This document shows, in pieces, positions 54,495-64,000 of a stretch of DNA of 64,000 nt; within the stretch, counting starts at the first letter, position 1; every line of letters starts with the position of its first letter. Position numbers and translations under genes: made by a program. The notes beneath the pieces were generated by a model that made no database searches, was not told the DNA's origin, and saw only the letters and a program-made list of their open reading frames with translations. The stretch covers positions 3,963,009-4,027,008 of the forward strand of contig NC_090610.1 of NCBI RefSeq assembly GCF_004359215.1. Reading direction: 5' to 3'. The DNA is from Bremia lactucae (taxonomy: Eukaryota > Oomycota > Peronosporomycetes > Peronosporales > Peronosporaceae).

Positions 54495-54974
54495 TGTAAT
54501 AGGGCACACATCGGTTGGAGAACCTTTGTTGCGGTACATTAACTTTATAGGTAAAATACCCTTTATATAATTTTAGAATAGTGTTACTAAAATCCCATTT
54601 ATTATGGGTAACAAATGTGGGCGCCGCAGATATAAATCTGGCGGCCAAAATCTATTTTTAATTAGCTAGGTAAGGTTTTAGATTTAAACAATCAAATAAA
54701 GTGCAGTTCCCCTTTTAATCTTAAAGCGATGGGTGCCTTCTTAAGGCTTGCGCATTGATCTGTAAGAGATTGAAGCCTTTCTAAGGTATATCCTCTTGGG
54801 CACTAGTTGCCACTTGGTTCTACGAACCCCTGAATCCCTTGAACTAGGATTCCTTAAGCTTTAATAGCTTGTACGACTCGCTGAGTTGTTAAACCCATTA
54901 GTTCAATAGAACTAAGTGACTCTCTGAGTCTGAAAGTCCTACTCTGAATTTAGGATCGAGGTAGCTTCGCTACA
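54495..54974 (+). repeat. 3' LTR of element C
   Basis: 480 bp, TGTAATAGGG...CGCTACA; polypurine tract GATGAGGGATGG directly before it. One arm of the hairpin has a lost base. Confidence 0.9.
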
Positions 54975-55643
54975 ATACGAACCTATTCGGAGAAAAGAGT
55001 GTTAGGCTTGTCCTTGGACGACCAATGATTCAGAAGAGCTTGTGATACCATTGACGTTGTCGACGAGTAATCTAAAGATGCTCATTTGAATGAATTCGTC
55101 CGCGAATACATACCGAAGGATATTTAAATCGGAGAGAACATTTACGATTGTAGAATTATTAATCAAACATATTTTATTTTGGTTTTATAATAGCCCCAAT
55201 ATCTACTGGCTAGTGCCAAGATTTCAAAGCATGTGATACAGAAATAGGGTGCACTGTATTTGCTCTGGCATGGACATTTGCGATCAGCACTTGACGAGTC
55301 TTGTAATAATGACACGCACTGCACTGACGACCGCTTTCTCAATCGTATCTGAAAGACTGACCATAGCTTTAATGAACGATTCTTAAAATACACACCATGA
55401 TTCTGTTGTTGATCTGGCCTAAATTAACAATAGTCCACCGTTTCAGAATTCCGTTGCCTCAACTGTTATTATTAGAACCCTTTATTCAGAAGTACATGTG
55501 AGCTCAGAGCAAGTAAATACACATGGCTTACGCGTAGCTCAACCATACACCAACACGCGCAACTTATTCGCAAAATTGTGCGCAGCACCATCTCTATAAG
55601 CATACAAGGCCATGTTGCCAGGGTTAAATTAACATTCCGTTGA
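54975..55643. other. Intergenic region upstream of the FYVE gene
   Basis: About 670 bp without a supported gene; a minus-strand frame (55163-55393) has no family features. Confidence 0.5.
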
Positions 55644-56978
55644 ATGTCAAATGACCTTAACGGTCATTGCAATACCGTTTCGAAAGTTTCACGACAACCC
55701 TTAAAAAGGAACTCGGTAGCTTTCCATTCCTACAATTACTTTTGTACAGCGTCAGCTGATAACCAGAATCGAAGTTTAAACGTGAAGTGTCCCATCTCTG
55801 CTATTCGAACGCACCCTTGCGGGCTTTTGGTCGTGTCATACTTACTCCACAGGTTCTCGCCTTTTTACAACAAGTCCAAAATTATTGGCCGTATACATTC
55901 AAGATCGATGGAACAAGGGCTGCTGAGCTCTTCGAGCAAACAGAGAGCATTCGTGCAACTCATCAGCTCTGAGCCATCATTACTAAATAGACTGGACGAT
56001 AATTTTATTAAATCGATCATATCATTAAGTCCTGCAAAGAAAAGAGACGACATGCGATTAGACCAATTGACTCGGGGCTACAAGGATGGTAACAATCGCA
56101 AAAAAAGCTTACGACTGTATTTGGAGAATGAATTATGTGGAGACAACCAGCCACAACTTGTTTCTCCGAAACACCTTTGCAAGGCCAAAACTGTGTCATC
56201 AATGAACGCAGATGCTGTGCTCCTGTCACCGTCAAGTACAGCGACTGCTCTCGCTGCCGCCGCTCAAAGCTTTCAAAACGGTTGGACAAATCAGTCTGAT
56301 GTCTCTAGTAAGGCTCATAAGACCTGTGGCAATCCAATACATGGTTTTCAATTGGACATGAAGCTTCAGCAGGATCACGTTAGAAGGGTAGATGTGAAAA
56401 GGAAGATCTTGAGGAAGTTTGATTCGCCACGAGATAATAGTATCAGTACTGGGGCGTACGAAAGTAACCAGCACCAAATAGGCAATACTTGTCTCGCAAG
56501 CATGCCACGAAGTTGTGACAGTGTAAATTATACGATCGATTGTAATGAGAGCGTTGACGCAGTCAATTCAACCAAATCTTCAACTTTTAATGGCACTAGT
56601 CTGACATCGTATACAATGTTGGACAACCTTCGCTATGATTCACCTGATTCACGGAGGTAAAGCTTGATAATGTTTGTACAATTTTTGTAAATGTCTCTCA
56701 TATTGCTGCTATGTCGAAGTATTCACAGCATTGGGAAGACTTGTAATGTCTGTATGCGAGAGTTTTATGTGCTGAGAAAGCGTCATACTTGTCGCATATG
56801 CAGGGGACCCATATGCAGGAGGTGTTCCATCTTCCGGCAGGTTCCCAAACAGTCAATGGAAAATAAGCTCCGAATTTGCTACTGCTGCTATATAGCTTCC
56901 AGGACGAAAGATTTGAAGAATCGCATTAATCAGTCGAATGGTGACTCTGAAAATTGCGAGTCTTCGAATAACCTTTAA
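55644..56978 (+). CDS. FYVE-type zinc finger protein (two exons)
   Basis: FYVE fingers bind phosphatidylinositol 3-phosphate on endosomes; oomycetes have an expanded set. Exon 1 is 55644-56656 and exon 2 is 56729-56978; the 72-bp intron (GTAAAG...TTCACAG) joins CGG AG|C ATT in frame, and without it the first frame ends at the donor TAA. The product has 420 residues. The first ~335 are Ser/Asn-rich with no recognised domain. The C-terminal finger has four Cys pairs (CNVC, CRIC, CRRC, CYCC) and the basic patch RKRHTCR, a variant of RRHHCR. The upstream Trp-x-x-Asp of canonical FYVE domains is missing, so lipid specificity could differ. Many oomycete FYVE proteins carry a START-like domain; none is seen here. 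Confidence 0.85.
56657..56728 (+). other. Intron of the FYVE gene
   Basis: 72 bp, GT...AG, phase 2. Predicted from frame continuity. Confidence 0.85.
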
Positions 56979-57796
56979 GAATAATCATTTTTAAACGCAA
57001 GCCACGTCAAGCTTACGTCAAGCTTGCTTATCGAAAGCCGTACTGAACAAAAATGTAAAACTTTTATTTGCAATACACAATTGTTACGTCGCCAATAACT
57101 TTATTTTACTTTGTGTTAGGATTGATGACGCAATTTAAATTAATGGCACGAAATCGCCAACTACGACAGTTTTTCGAGACTTCGAAATTATTGCAGTAGA
57201 AACACTTACAAGAGACCCGACAGGATTAACTACAACTTAGAGAGGAAACGCAGCTGTAATCTCGTTGACATACAAAACGTATATACGAAATAGGTGTTTG
57301 CATGATAAAATCCGTTCAAGCCAAAATTTTGATCTATTTGATTGTCACGGCAAATAAAATTGTATTCAAGAAAATGACGCTAACAGGGAGTAATCAACTC
57401 CTATGAATTTTTTTTTTGTCAATTTGAACCAGGTACTGCATTTAATTGGTTTTTTTTATAAACATTGCAATTAAAGCTTAAGAAATTTGTGCTTGTACAC
57501 AGAAAAAAATCGCTATTTGAAACGCCATAAGTCAAGAATCATACTTGATAGTAGCAAAAAAATACATGCACGATCTAAATAGCTTTACATGAAGTATTTA
57601 GTCAGCGCAAAGCTTCGATTAAGACCGAGATCTACTGAAAAACGCATCACTTCATTGGTATGAGAGTATCCTGACTCGCTCCCATATTCTTCCGCTTTAT
57701 TGTCTGTCGCTACATTGTTTGCTCTATTCTTACGCGAAGCGGCTTGCTATTAACTATTTACACTCAGAACAGTTCACAGGCTCAAACGACGCAACT
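56979..57796. other. Intergenic region between convergent genes
   Basis: AT-rich 3' flanks of the FYVE gene (plus) and the PDZ gene (minus); no gene seen. Confidence 0.6.
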
Positions 57797-60388
57797 TTAT
57801 TGAACAACAAAGCACATATCGACAGGCTTCGGCAATCGCTTCAGTAGCTCCATCGTATCACCAAGCCGTAAATTGCTCGTCGATTGGTTATTAAACGACA
57901 CGAGCCAGTCTCCCGGACGTAATTGTGTCAAACCTGGTGAATAGCCTGACCCAGTTAGGCGTGATACGACAATCTGGCCATTCTTGCGCTTAAATGTAAT
58001 ACCCAGCGGGCCTTCACTCCAGCGCACCCAAAGTTCCGGTAATGGAAGTTGAGGAGGTTGCTTATTGATATGCCTTGCTCCATCTGACGAGTGACGCACG
58101 ACAAGACCCGAGTCGTCAATATCCGAATAAGTACTCACCATCGTCGCACTGCCGTTCTGAAGCATATTGCGTTGACGCTCCGACTCGATATACTGGCGTC
58201 GAAGTTCCTGCAATCGGCTTGGTTGGCCTAATAATGATGATGTCTCCTCTGCCGAAGGCCTTGGAGCTTCATAATGCTTGATAGGAGGAGGCAACGGTCC
58301 ATAATCGCTGTGAGCTTCAAAAGGGGGAGGCCGTTCCAATTGACCACCAAAGTACTCGTCACCTCCTGCTTCATCATCGTGGAGATTTTGAAGATCCATA
58401 CTACGAGCAGAAGGAGGTACCATTGAATCAACATCTTTTGCCCGTCCAGAAGCTGTAAAGACATCCATGTAAGCAGGAGGCGGTACCAATGCTGCGAGGG
58501 ACGGACTTTCATCCCGACTCTCGGATGGAAATGTATCTTCGTCGTCTTCGGCTTCATTAATAGCATTATGTGGAAATGCGGAAGGTTGGTCGGGTAACCA
58601 ATTTTCAGTAAAGGTACCGTCAACATTCGCAAGATTGCCTGGATTTCGACGCGAAGCACTTGAGCGCGGCGAGTCGCCGGAATAATCGAAACTTTGCTGA
58701 CTCATACCGTCATCCGAAGCTGCATAATTATCGAGATGATCGTAGCCGCTACCATATTGCTTTAAAGAACCTCCGTGGCTGGGATGTATCGGTTGTATCG
58801 GCATATGTCCCGCGCTGTGGGTTCGATAGATCCCTGCAGCTGCAGCAGCAGCTTCCTCTTCACGCAATTGCCGAAAAGAAGGTACAGCAGACGACGATGG
58901 CACGGGTGCTGGAGCTGGTAAGCCATGATGTCGATTGCGTAGATTCGAGCGATTTGAAGTGCGTCCACGTCGCTGAAAGACGAGAACCACGGGCTTTTGA
59001 ACCGTTTGAAGCATTTCAAACGCACCTGCAATGCCTAAAGAATCGACATCAACGCCCGCTATGCGCAAAAACATGTCTCCTGGCTTGACAACTTCATGAA
59101 CATTAGGAGCCCCTGCACCTGTTAGTCTTGCCACGACTACAAATCCTTTGCTAGATGTCCGAATCTGTAATCCTAACGGACCTTCACGCCAGAGCACTGT
59201 ATATTGCTTCGATTCCAATGAGCCACCATCCCCTCCGTCTAATTTCTCTTGACACGTCCTTCTATTGCTGACACGTCCTCGATAATTTGGCGGTAAATCA
59301 TTAGAGCTTCTTCCAGCAGACGACGATTGCCGTGGTCCTCCTCGATGAAAACGTAAATAAACGGGCTTTGTCGCTCGCATCATTAAGGTAACCGTACTTT
59401 TGAATCCAATTTCTTCGGTTCGTAATCCGTTAATACTCACAAGAATATCGCCCGCCGCGATCTGTGCAACCGAAGGCGTGACGCCTGTACCTGTGACGGA
59501 CTTGACTGCTGGAAGTCCATTGCGTTGTTTCAATTCACAACCTAAAGGCCCTTCACTCCACACGACATCGTACTCGACATCGCTGGCACTTTCTATCAAA
59601 ACTTCATCTAGCTGGGGCATATACGCTGGCGAAGCATCGCACCAGCCTCCTCCTCGATTATTCCGCATGTCAACCGTAGCATTTGACGATACGGGTGAGC
59701 CACAGACTGCGGAGGTTGCGTCACTACTATGAATGGACGAATTTGGACGAGAGAGTCCCCACTTGGTTGTTGCTGACGAAGCCGCCGATGCCAAGTCACT
59801 TAATTTTAACGGTCGAAAGTCGAGTTTTACGGGAAATTCCGGATTTTTCAATGCCTCAATGACTTCACTAAATGGCGTGGCCGAAACACTCACGCCATTT
59901 AAGGCAAGCAACACGTCTCCTGCTCGTGCGTACTGCAAACCCGTCGCGGCTCCTTTTTTATTAACGCGTCGAATCACTGGCTGTCCGTTCGCATTGGCTT
60001 TGAATAATAATCCAAGTGAACCGCCGTCCCATGAAATTTCGTACGAATCGTCTTCACCCTCGTCTTCATCATCGTCAGGAACCTGTCCCTCTTCCTTCGG
60101 TGATCCCGACCCGACAATGGGTTTATCAAGTTTATTATTTTCAGCCAAAACCAGCGCTTGAAGCTTCTCATAGACGGTCATTGTTGCGGAACGTTCGCTA
60201 TGGCCACTTAAATTACTACTACGATGCGAAGGTGCGGATTCGAGAAATGAAGAATCTTCAGCATTGTCCAGGCTGTGCATCGTGTTCACCTGATGTTGCA
60301 TGAAATTGTCCTGACTGAGTATTTGGTCGCCTAAATGAAAATCGTTGGAGCTCCCGGATTCACCGCATGCAGCACGAGGTTCAGCCAT
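57797..60388 (-). CDS. Scaffold protein with four PDZ domains
   Basis: PDZ domains bind C-terminal peptides and build membrane-associated complexes. The product has 863 residues from the ATG at 60388; the open frame extends to 60484 but begins with GTG, so the ATG is preferred. Four PDZ domains each start with a similar strand: ISWDGGSLGLLFK (about residue 117), VVWSEGPLGCELKQ (about 273), VLWREGPLGLQIRT (about 395) and VRWSEGPLGITFKR (about 785), each followed by a GD-(V/I/M/W)-L core. The first is preceded by an acidic tract. Between PDZ3 and PDZ4 lies a ~280-residue disordered Ser/Pro/Asp-rich linker with PPPAY and PPPF motifs, possible WW or SH3 ligands. The last domain ends at the C-terminus. 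No intron is needed. Partners are unknown. Confidence 0.9.
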   Translation of the reverse strand: MAEPRAACGESGSSNDFHLGDQILSQDNFMQHQVNTMHSLDNAEDSSFLESAPSHRSSNLSGHSERSATMTVYEKLQALVLAENNKLDKPIVGSGSPKEEGQVPDDDEDEGEDDSYEISWDGGSLGLLFKANANGQPVIRRVNKKGAATGLQYARAGDVLLALNGVSVSATPFSEVIEALKNPEFPVKLDFRPLKLSDLASAASSATTKWGLSRPNSSIHSSDATSAVCGSPVSSNATVDMRNNRGGGWCDASPAYMPQLDEVLIESASDVEYDVVWSEGPLGCELKQRNGLPAVKSVTGTGVTPSVAQIAAGDILVSINGLRTEEIGFKSTVTLMMRATKPVYLRFHRGGPRQSSSAGRSSNDLPPNYRGRVSNRRTCQEKLDGGDGGSLESKQYTVLWREGPLGLQIRTSSKGFVVVARLTGAGAPNVHEVVKPGDMFLRIAGVDVDSLGIAGAFEMLQTVQKPVVLVFQRRGRTSNRSNLRNRHHGLPAPAPVPSSSAVPSFRQLREEEAAAAAAGIYRTHSAGHMPIQPIHPSHGGSLKQYGSGYDHLDNYAASDDGMSQQSFDYSGDSPRSSASRRNPGNLANVDGTFTENWLPDQPSAFPHNAINEAEDDEDTFPSESRDESPSLAALVPPPAYMDVFTASGRAKDVDSMVPPSARSMDLQNLHDDEAGGDEYFGGQLERPPPFEAHSDYGPLPPPIKHYEAPRPSAEETSSLLGQPSRLQELRRQYIESERQRNMLQNGSATMVSTYSDIDDSGLVVRHSSDGARHINKQPPQLPLPELWVRWSEGPLGITFKRKNGQIVVSRLTGSGYSPGLTQLRPGDWLVSFNNQSTSNLRLGDTMELLKRLPKPVDMCFVVQ

Positions 60389-60981
60389 GGTGCTGGTTTG
60401 TAGATATGCACGAGTACAAAGTCTTGTGCGTCGTGCGCGCGTTCGCAACACTGCGAAATTGAGCGTACGATGGGAAGACGACACGTCTTAAAAATTGATA
60501 ACCTAACAATTTAATTAAGAAATAAAAATGTCGGGGGCGCTGTACTCAATTTCTATAGAACATGACGTATTTGTTCGTATAACACTTTTTTAAAGAAATG
60601 CATTGAAATAGACAAGGGCCCTCGTCAGTATGACATCGAACAATCAGATTTTGTACAACGATTGTTGTCGATACGTGAATTCATTGACTCGTTTAAATGT
60701 AAGGAATGAACATTTGCGAAGCAACCCGGCATATCTGCTTAAACTCCGCATGCGACTAGCAGCTTGCAAAAGTGAGTTAGACGTCTCTGTGCATTCTTAT
60801 CATCAAGCATTTGGTGCTTATAACGATTAATATGGCGATGTTGTCACTAGTGACGACATCGAGTCGATTGTGTAACACTTAATATGGGTACAGACAGACA
60901 CAAGCCATTTCTCGTGATTGATATTTAAGTACACTATTTGTTCACAATGATCATCGAAGACATAAAAAAAGGACCTATCGA
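60389..60981. other. Intergenic region, promoter of the PDZ gene
   Basis: Lies between the PDZ gene start and the protease gene end, both on the minus strand. A 66-codon plus-strand frame (60630-60830) has no recognisable feature. Confidence 0.5.
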
Positions 60982-63175
60982 TCAAAACTCGTTCTCTTTT
61001 AACGAAGGACCCCAATCCTTGAGATCCGCCGGCTTTGCATTCGGTCTCCAGCTATCGATTGAGCCACGCGAGGAAGCGTATTCCGACAAAAGCGCAATGC
61101 TCGAGGTATCAGACATTGGCGATCGTGGCGAACTCATACTCGGATACTTTTGCTCGGCCATAATTGGTATTTCCACCGGCTTTGCTTTTCTGCTCTTTGA
61201 ACTTGAAGACACGGTTGAAGTATGACTAGTAAGAGAGCGTGAACGCCCCGAACGATTCGAAGCTCGCCTCGGTGTGAGGACTGTGGCGACATAAAAGCCT
61301 TCTGGCGGTGACGTGACGGCAAGGGTTGGCCCACCCATTGAATTCGTTGAATGCATTGTCGCTTGGCGCGTGGAAGAATAGCCTGACGCATGGTTTGCCT
61401 CTTTCTGAAGCTCTTTGATACTTTTCTTCGTCTTGTGCCACCAAATCAAGACACAGACGCAACCTATCGTAACCGCCACACTGGCAAGTACCACGTACAT
61501 CCACCACTGCCAGAAGAAACATCCACTGCCCCATGGAAAATACGTTGTCCACGTACTTCTCTTTTGAAGGGATTTCGAGAAACACGAGCACCAGTCAATT
61601 GATTCTACGGAAGCATACACCTTTTTGTGGGACGTGACATTATTCGGGCAATTGCTTGCGACGGCAAGACCAATTTTTCCATTCACGCGATCATGGTACG
61701 AATATAAACCATCCATAAAGACATCACCTAAGACGGTGGACGTTCCTTCAGAGATACCAAGTGCCCGACAAGGGGTACTCGAGTTATCCCCGTTCATTTC
61801 AGGGCGCCAGTAGTATTCAGGAGGAATTTCAACAGTAAATTGATGACTCGTCGAGCCATCGCTCGTCTCCATCCCAAGTGTAAAATAAATCGATGGCAGC
61901 TCCAACAAAGCTGCAGTGGCTGACGTTGGATCACAATAAACTTCATTGCAACAAGACGTCGAATCGTCAAAGTATCGCGCATCAAAGTCCGGGATGGCTG
62001 CTAAAGTTGCTAATTTAATTTGATCCATCAGCGCATTATAGACATCCGGTGGAAACGACAAATTACTCGTGCCGGAGTCAAGGATTGCATGTGGATCATT
62101 GTAATGATCACACGATAGCCCAAGACTCGTTCCACCGTAGCCAATATCAGTTACTGTCACGACATACCACGCTTCCTAAAATGAATAACGAAGCCATAAA
62201 AAGCAATGCGTCCGTTAATACAGCTCCTTTATACATACTGGCATCTATTTTCAAACATACCCTCGTAACTGGCGTGTAAAACATTTGGCCAGAGTAGTAC
62301 ATTTCGCCATCGAGACCTTCTGTACCACCAACGACTAGCTGACCGGAATGGTACGTAAAATTTGTGCCTCCAGTCTGTAGCATGGGTTGCATCGTACCGC
62401 ACAACAGCATCCCAAAAGCATCGGTCGACTTTGCCGTGTCTACGAGTACATTATAGAATGATGACATGGTTTTCTCTGTCGACGCCGCAAGCGTCTTATA
62501 TGCTAAGCCCGTGATGCCATCATACGTCGTGCGGTAAAATGTATCCTGTCTCTCAATAACCAAAAAGGTTTTGGGGATACTACCGATCTGGGTTGATGAC
62601 CATGTATCGGTCATAAACTGTCCTCTATAACCATGAATAACCAGCCCATGTTAGCAAACCCCATTCCAGCAATAACCGTTTAAAATGTCCAATCCTTACT
62701 GAATTTTAGCTCCAGCAAATGCCAATAAGACTTGCTCGCCCCCACCATCAGTACAGGTTGACGACGCGTCACATGAGTACGTTGTTTTTGCATCTGACCC
62801 GCAACATCCAGTGCCTAGTACTGCGTCGTTCGACGAGCCAGTGTCTGCTATCATTCGAAAAGCATTCTATAGTGAAGCGATGTCATTAGTCTGCACAATC
62901 AATTCATTTACTATTGCATCTTTACGTACGTTGTCACTTGACGAGCCGAGTGTACCGATGTTTACGGTGAGTGTGTATGCTTCAAGAGGACCACAAAAAT
63001 GTTACAAACTAGGTAGGTCTCCATGGCGCATCAACAATTAATCACCTGTGCCTGAGGCAATGCCTGTCAAGTCGATAGAGTAGTCGGCCTTGGCAGCATT
63101 AGTATCGTATTTATACAGCAGCAATGTAAGACAACTAAGCAGCAGCGAGTTCCGTCGCCGCCGCCGCATCGTCAT
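60982..63175 (-). CDS. Pepsin-like (A1) aspartic protease with C-terminal transmembrane anchor, five exons
   Basis: Exons on the minus strand: 63175-63046, 62979-62930, 62866-62700, 62624-62261 and 62175-60982; introns of 66, 63, 75 and 85 bp all have GT/AG ends and keep frame, giving 634 residues. The start MTMRRRRRNSLLLSCLTLLL is a signal peptide. The first catalytic motif is FRMIADTGSSNDAVLG, encoded across exons 2-3 and about residue 68 on; the second is HAILDSGTSNLSFP. Cys residues flank both lobes. After the protease domain come a membrane segment (WWMYVVLASVAVTIGCVCVL) and a ~130-residue Ser-rich cytoplasmic tail. Membrane-anchored A1 proteases of this layout are known in oomycetes. 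The enzyme should act in the secretory pathway or at the cell surface; substrates are unknown. Confidence 0.88.
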
Positions 63176-64000
63176 GCCGGACAAGAAATGACTCTATGTC
63201 GAATAACATGAGTGAAAAAAATGCGATTATAAAAATTACTCATTTCTTAAAGAAGGCACACGATACAGACAAAATCAGGACAGCTTTTTGTCTTTCGAAA
63301 AATTTAATTGGTTTTAGGCCAATTGAAATTACGGATGCACTCCTACAACAGCAGTAATGGCAAACGCGCTGAAAGCAGTGATATGTTATGGCAATACTAT
63401 TGACGTCGCACTTAAGTCAGTTAATCTTTGGATGGCGCTAAATAAGAGCAAATGTCAGTGGAGATTTACGACTGACCGTTGAGCGAGTTAGGCTAGGGCT
63501 AATTACTAAAATGTAGGAGATAAACATTAACTGTAACGATTGGCTGAAATAAATGTTCACTGCAAATGAAATGGTTAGTTTGCGACCGGCCCTAACCCGT
63601 TATCTGAAATCAGAAGGTAAGCCCTTTACACAACTTTTCCTGCCACAGTAGTATAAGTTGGGTGGGTGCGGACCAATTACTTGTGGAGTCGTTTTAAATG
63701 CCGCAAGCAACGCTTTAAGGTTTTACATAACCGCATATTGCAGCTTCCTGAATCGTCTTTGCTTATCGTACGAAGTCTATATTGATCGGATACTACATGC
63801 GAGAGTGCTATAGCTCGCGTACCACTGAGGTATAGTAGGGAAAAGCCAGGAAAATAGTTGCTGGGATAGATACTCGCACTAAAGGCACACTGAGCGTACT
63901 TAAGAAATCATAACATACATATACCGTCACAGAAAAGTATTAATCTCTCATAATGGAGGCAGTGCTAGATACACATTCCGCGCTGTGACATAAGCAATCA
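63176..64000. other. Upstream flank of the protease gene, nothing recognised
   Basis: About 825 bp. It should hold the protease promoter; no further gene, repeat or RNA could be supported. Confidence 0.5.

Larger units (their letters stand above)
47968..54974 (+). mobile_element. Retroelement C: Ty3/gypsy chromovirus-like element, family I
   Basis: 7.0 kb with both LTRs, gag, protease, linker, reverse transcriptase, RNase H, core-deleted integrase, decayed chromodomain and the antisense frame. From about 48531 to 51815 it is almost identical to B; from about 51458 to 54193 it is almost identical to the reverse complement of A. Flanks (TTTAT and ATACG) are not a target duplication. Confidence 0.92.

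Noticed and set aside
60630..60830. 66-codon plus-strand frame between the PDZ and protease genes
   Set aside because: No recognisable feature or support; lies in a probable promoter region.
1..64000. CRISPR arrays, bacterial operons, ribosome-binding sites, rRNA or tRNA genes
   Set aside because: The window is eukaryotic; tandem repeats found have no unique spacers, and no rRNA or tRNA signature was seen by eye. A covariance-model scan would be needed to exclude tRNAs firmly.

Overview
This is nuclear DNA of an oomycete, most likely a Peronosporales pathogen (Phytophthora or downy mildew group). The support is an elicitin-like gene with the canonical C-X4-C-X14-C core, a FYVE-finger gene, a multi-PDZ gene, a membrane-anchored aspartic protease, genes with 63-85 bp introns, and heavy loading with Ty3/gypsy retrotransposons. 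Close to two thirds of the 64 kb is retroelement-derived. Four assembly gaps (4017-4116, 4339-4401, 10331-11009, 46085-46184) limit what can be said locally.

Layout. 1-1740 is a gypsy remnant with an LTR end and two decayed gag starts. 1872-5835 is a small gene island on the minus strand: an elicitin-like gene, a decayed reading frame, a mitochondrial carrier gene split by two gaps with its 3' end present twice, and orphan coding fragments. 6409-13768 is retroelement A (family I, minus). 14094-19585 is a complete but decayed family II element with a perfect 5-bp target duplication. 21076-27756 is element B (family I, plus), fused tail to tail with element D (27756-31324, minus). A family II solo LTR follows (31539-32068) inside a duplicated segment whose empty counterpart lies near 47706. 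33299-39185 is a family III element (minus) lying exactly between two ~475 bp direct copies of the promoter and first codons of the next gene. 39632-44085 is a second gene island: a VTT/TMEM41-like membrane protein and two tandem paralogues of a mitochondrial DUF4460-type protein. 44448-46690 is a family II fragment and 47968-54974 is element C (family I, plus). 55644-63175 is an ordinary gene block: FYVE protein, four-PDZ protein and a five-exon transmembrane aspartic protease.

The most interesting signal is in the retroelements. Family I carries, between its chromodomain integrase and 3' LTR, a long reading frame on the strand opposite to gag-pol. It is seen in A and C and as a remnant in B; A/C versus B differ by a codon-sized indel and many third-position changes, which suggests past coding constraint. 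Family II has a separate, decayed antisense frame of similar size in the same place; family III has none. A, B and C share a gag frameshift that D lacks, A and C share an integrase-core deletion, and C looks like a mosaic of a B-like middle and an A-like 3' end. Together these point to a defective lineage copied in trans with template switching.

All identifications come from reading the sequence and its translations; no database search was run.
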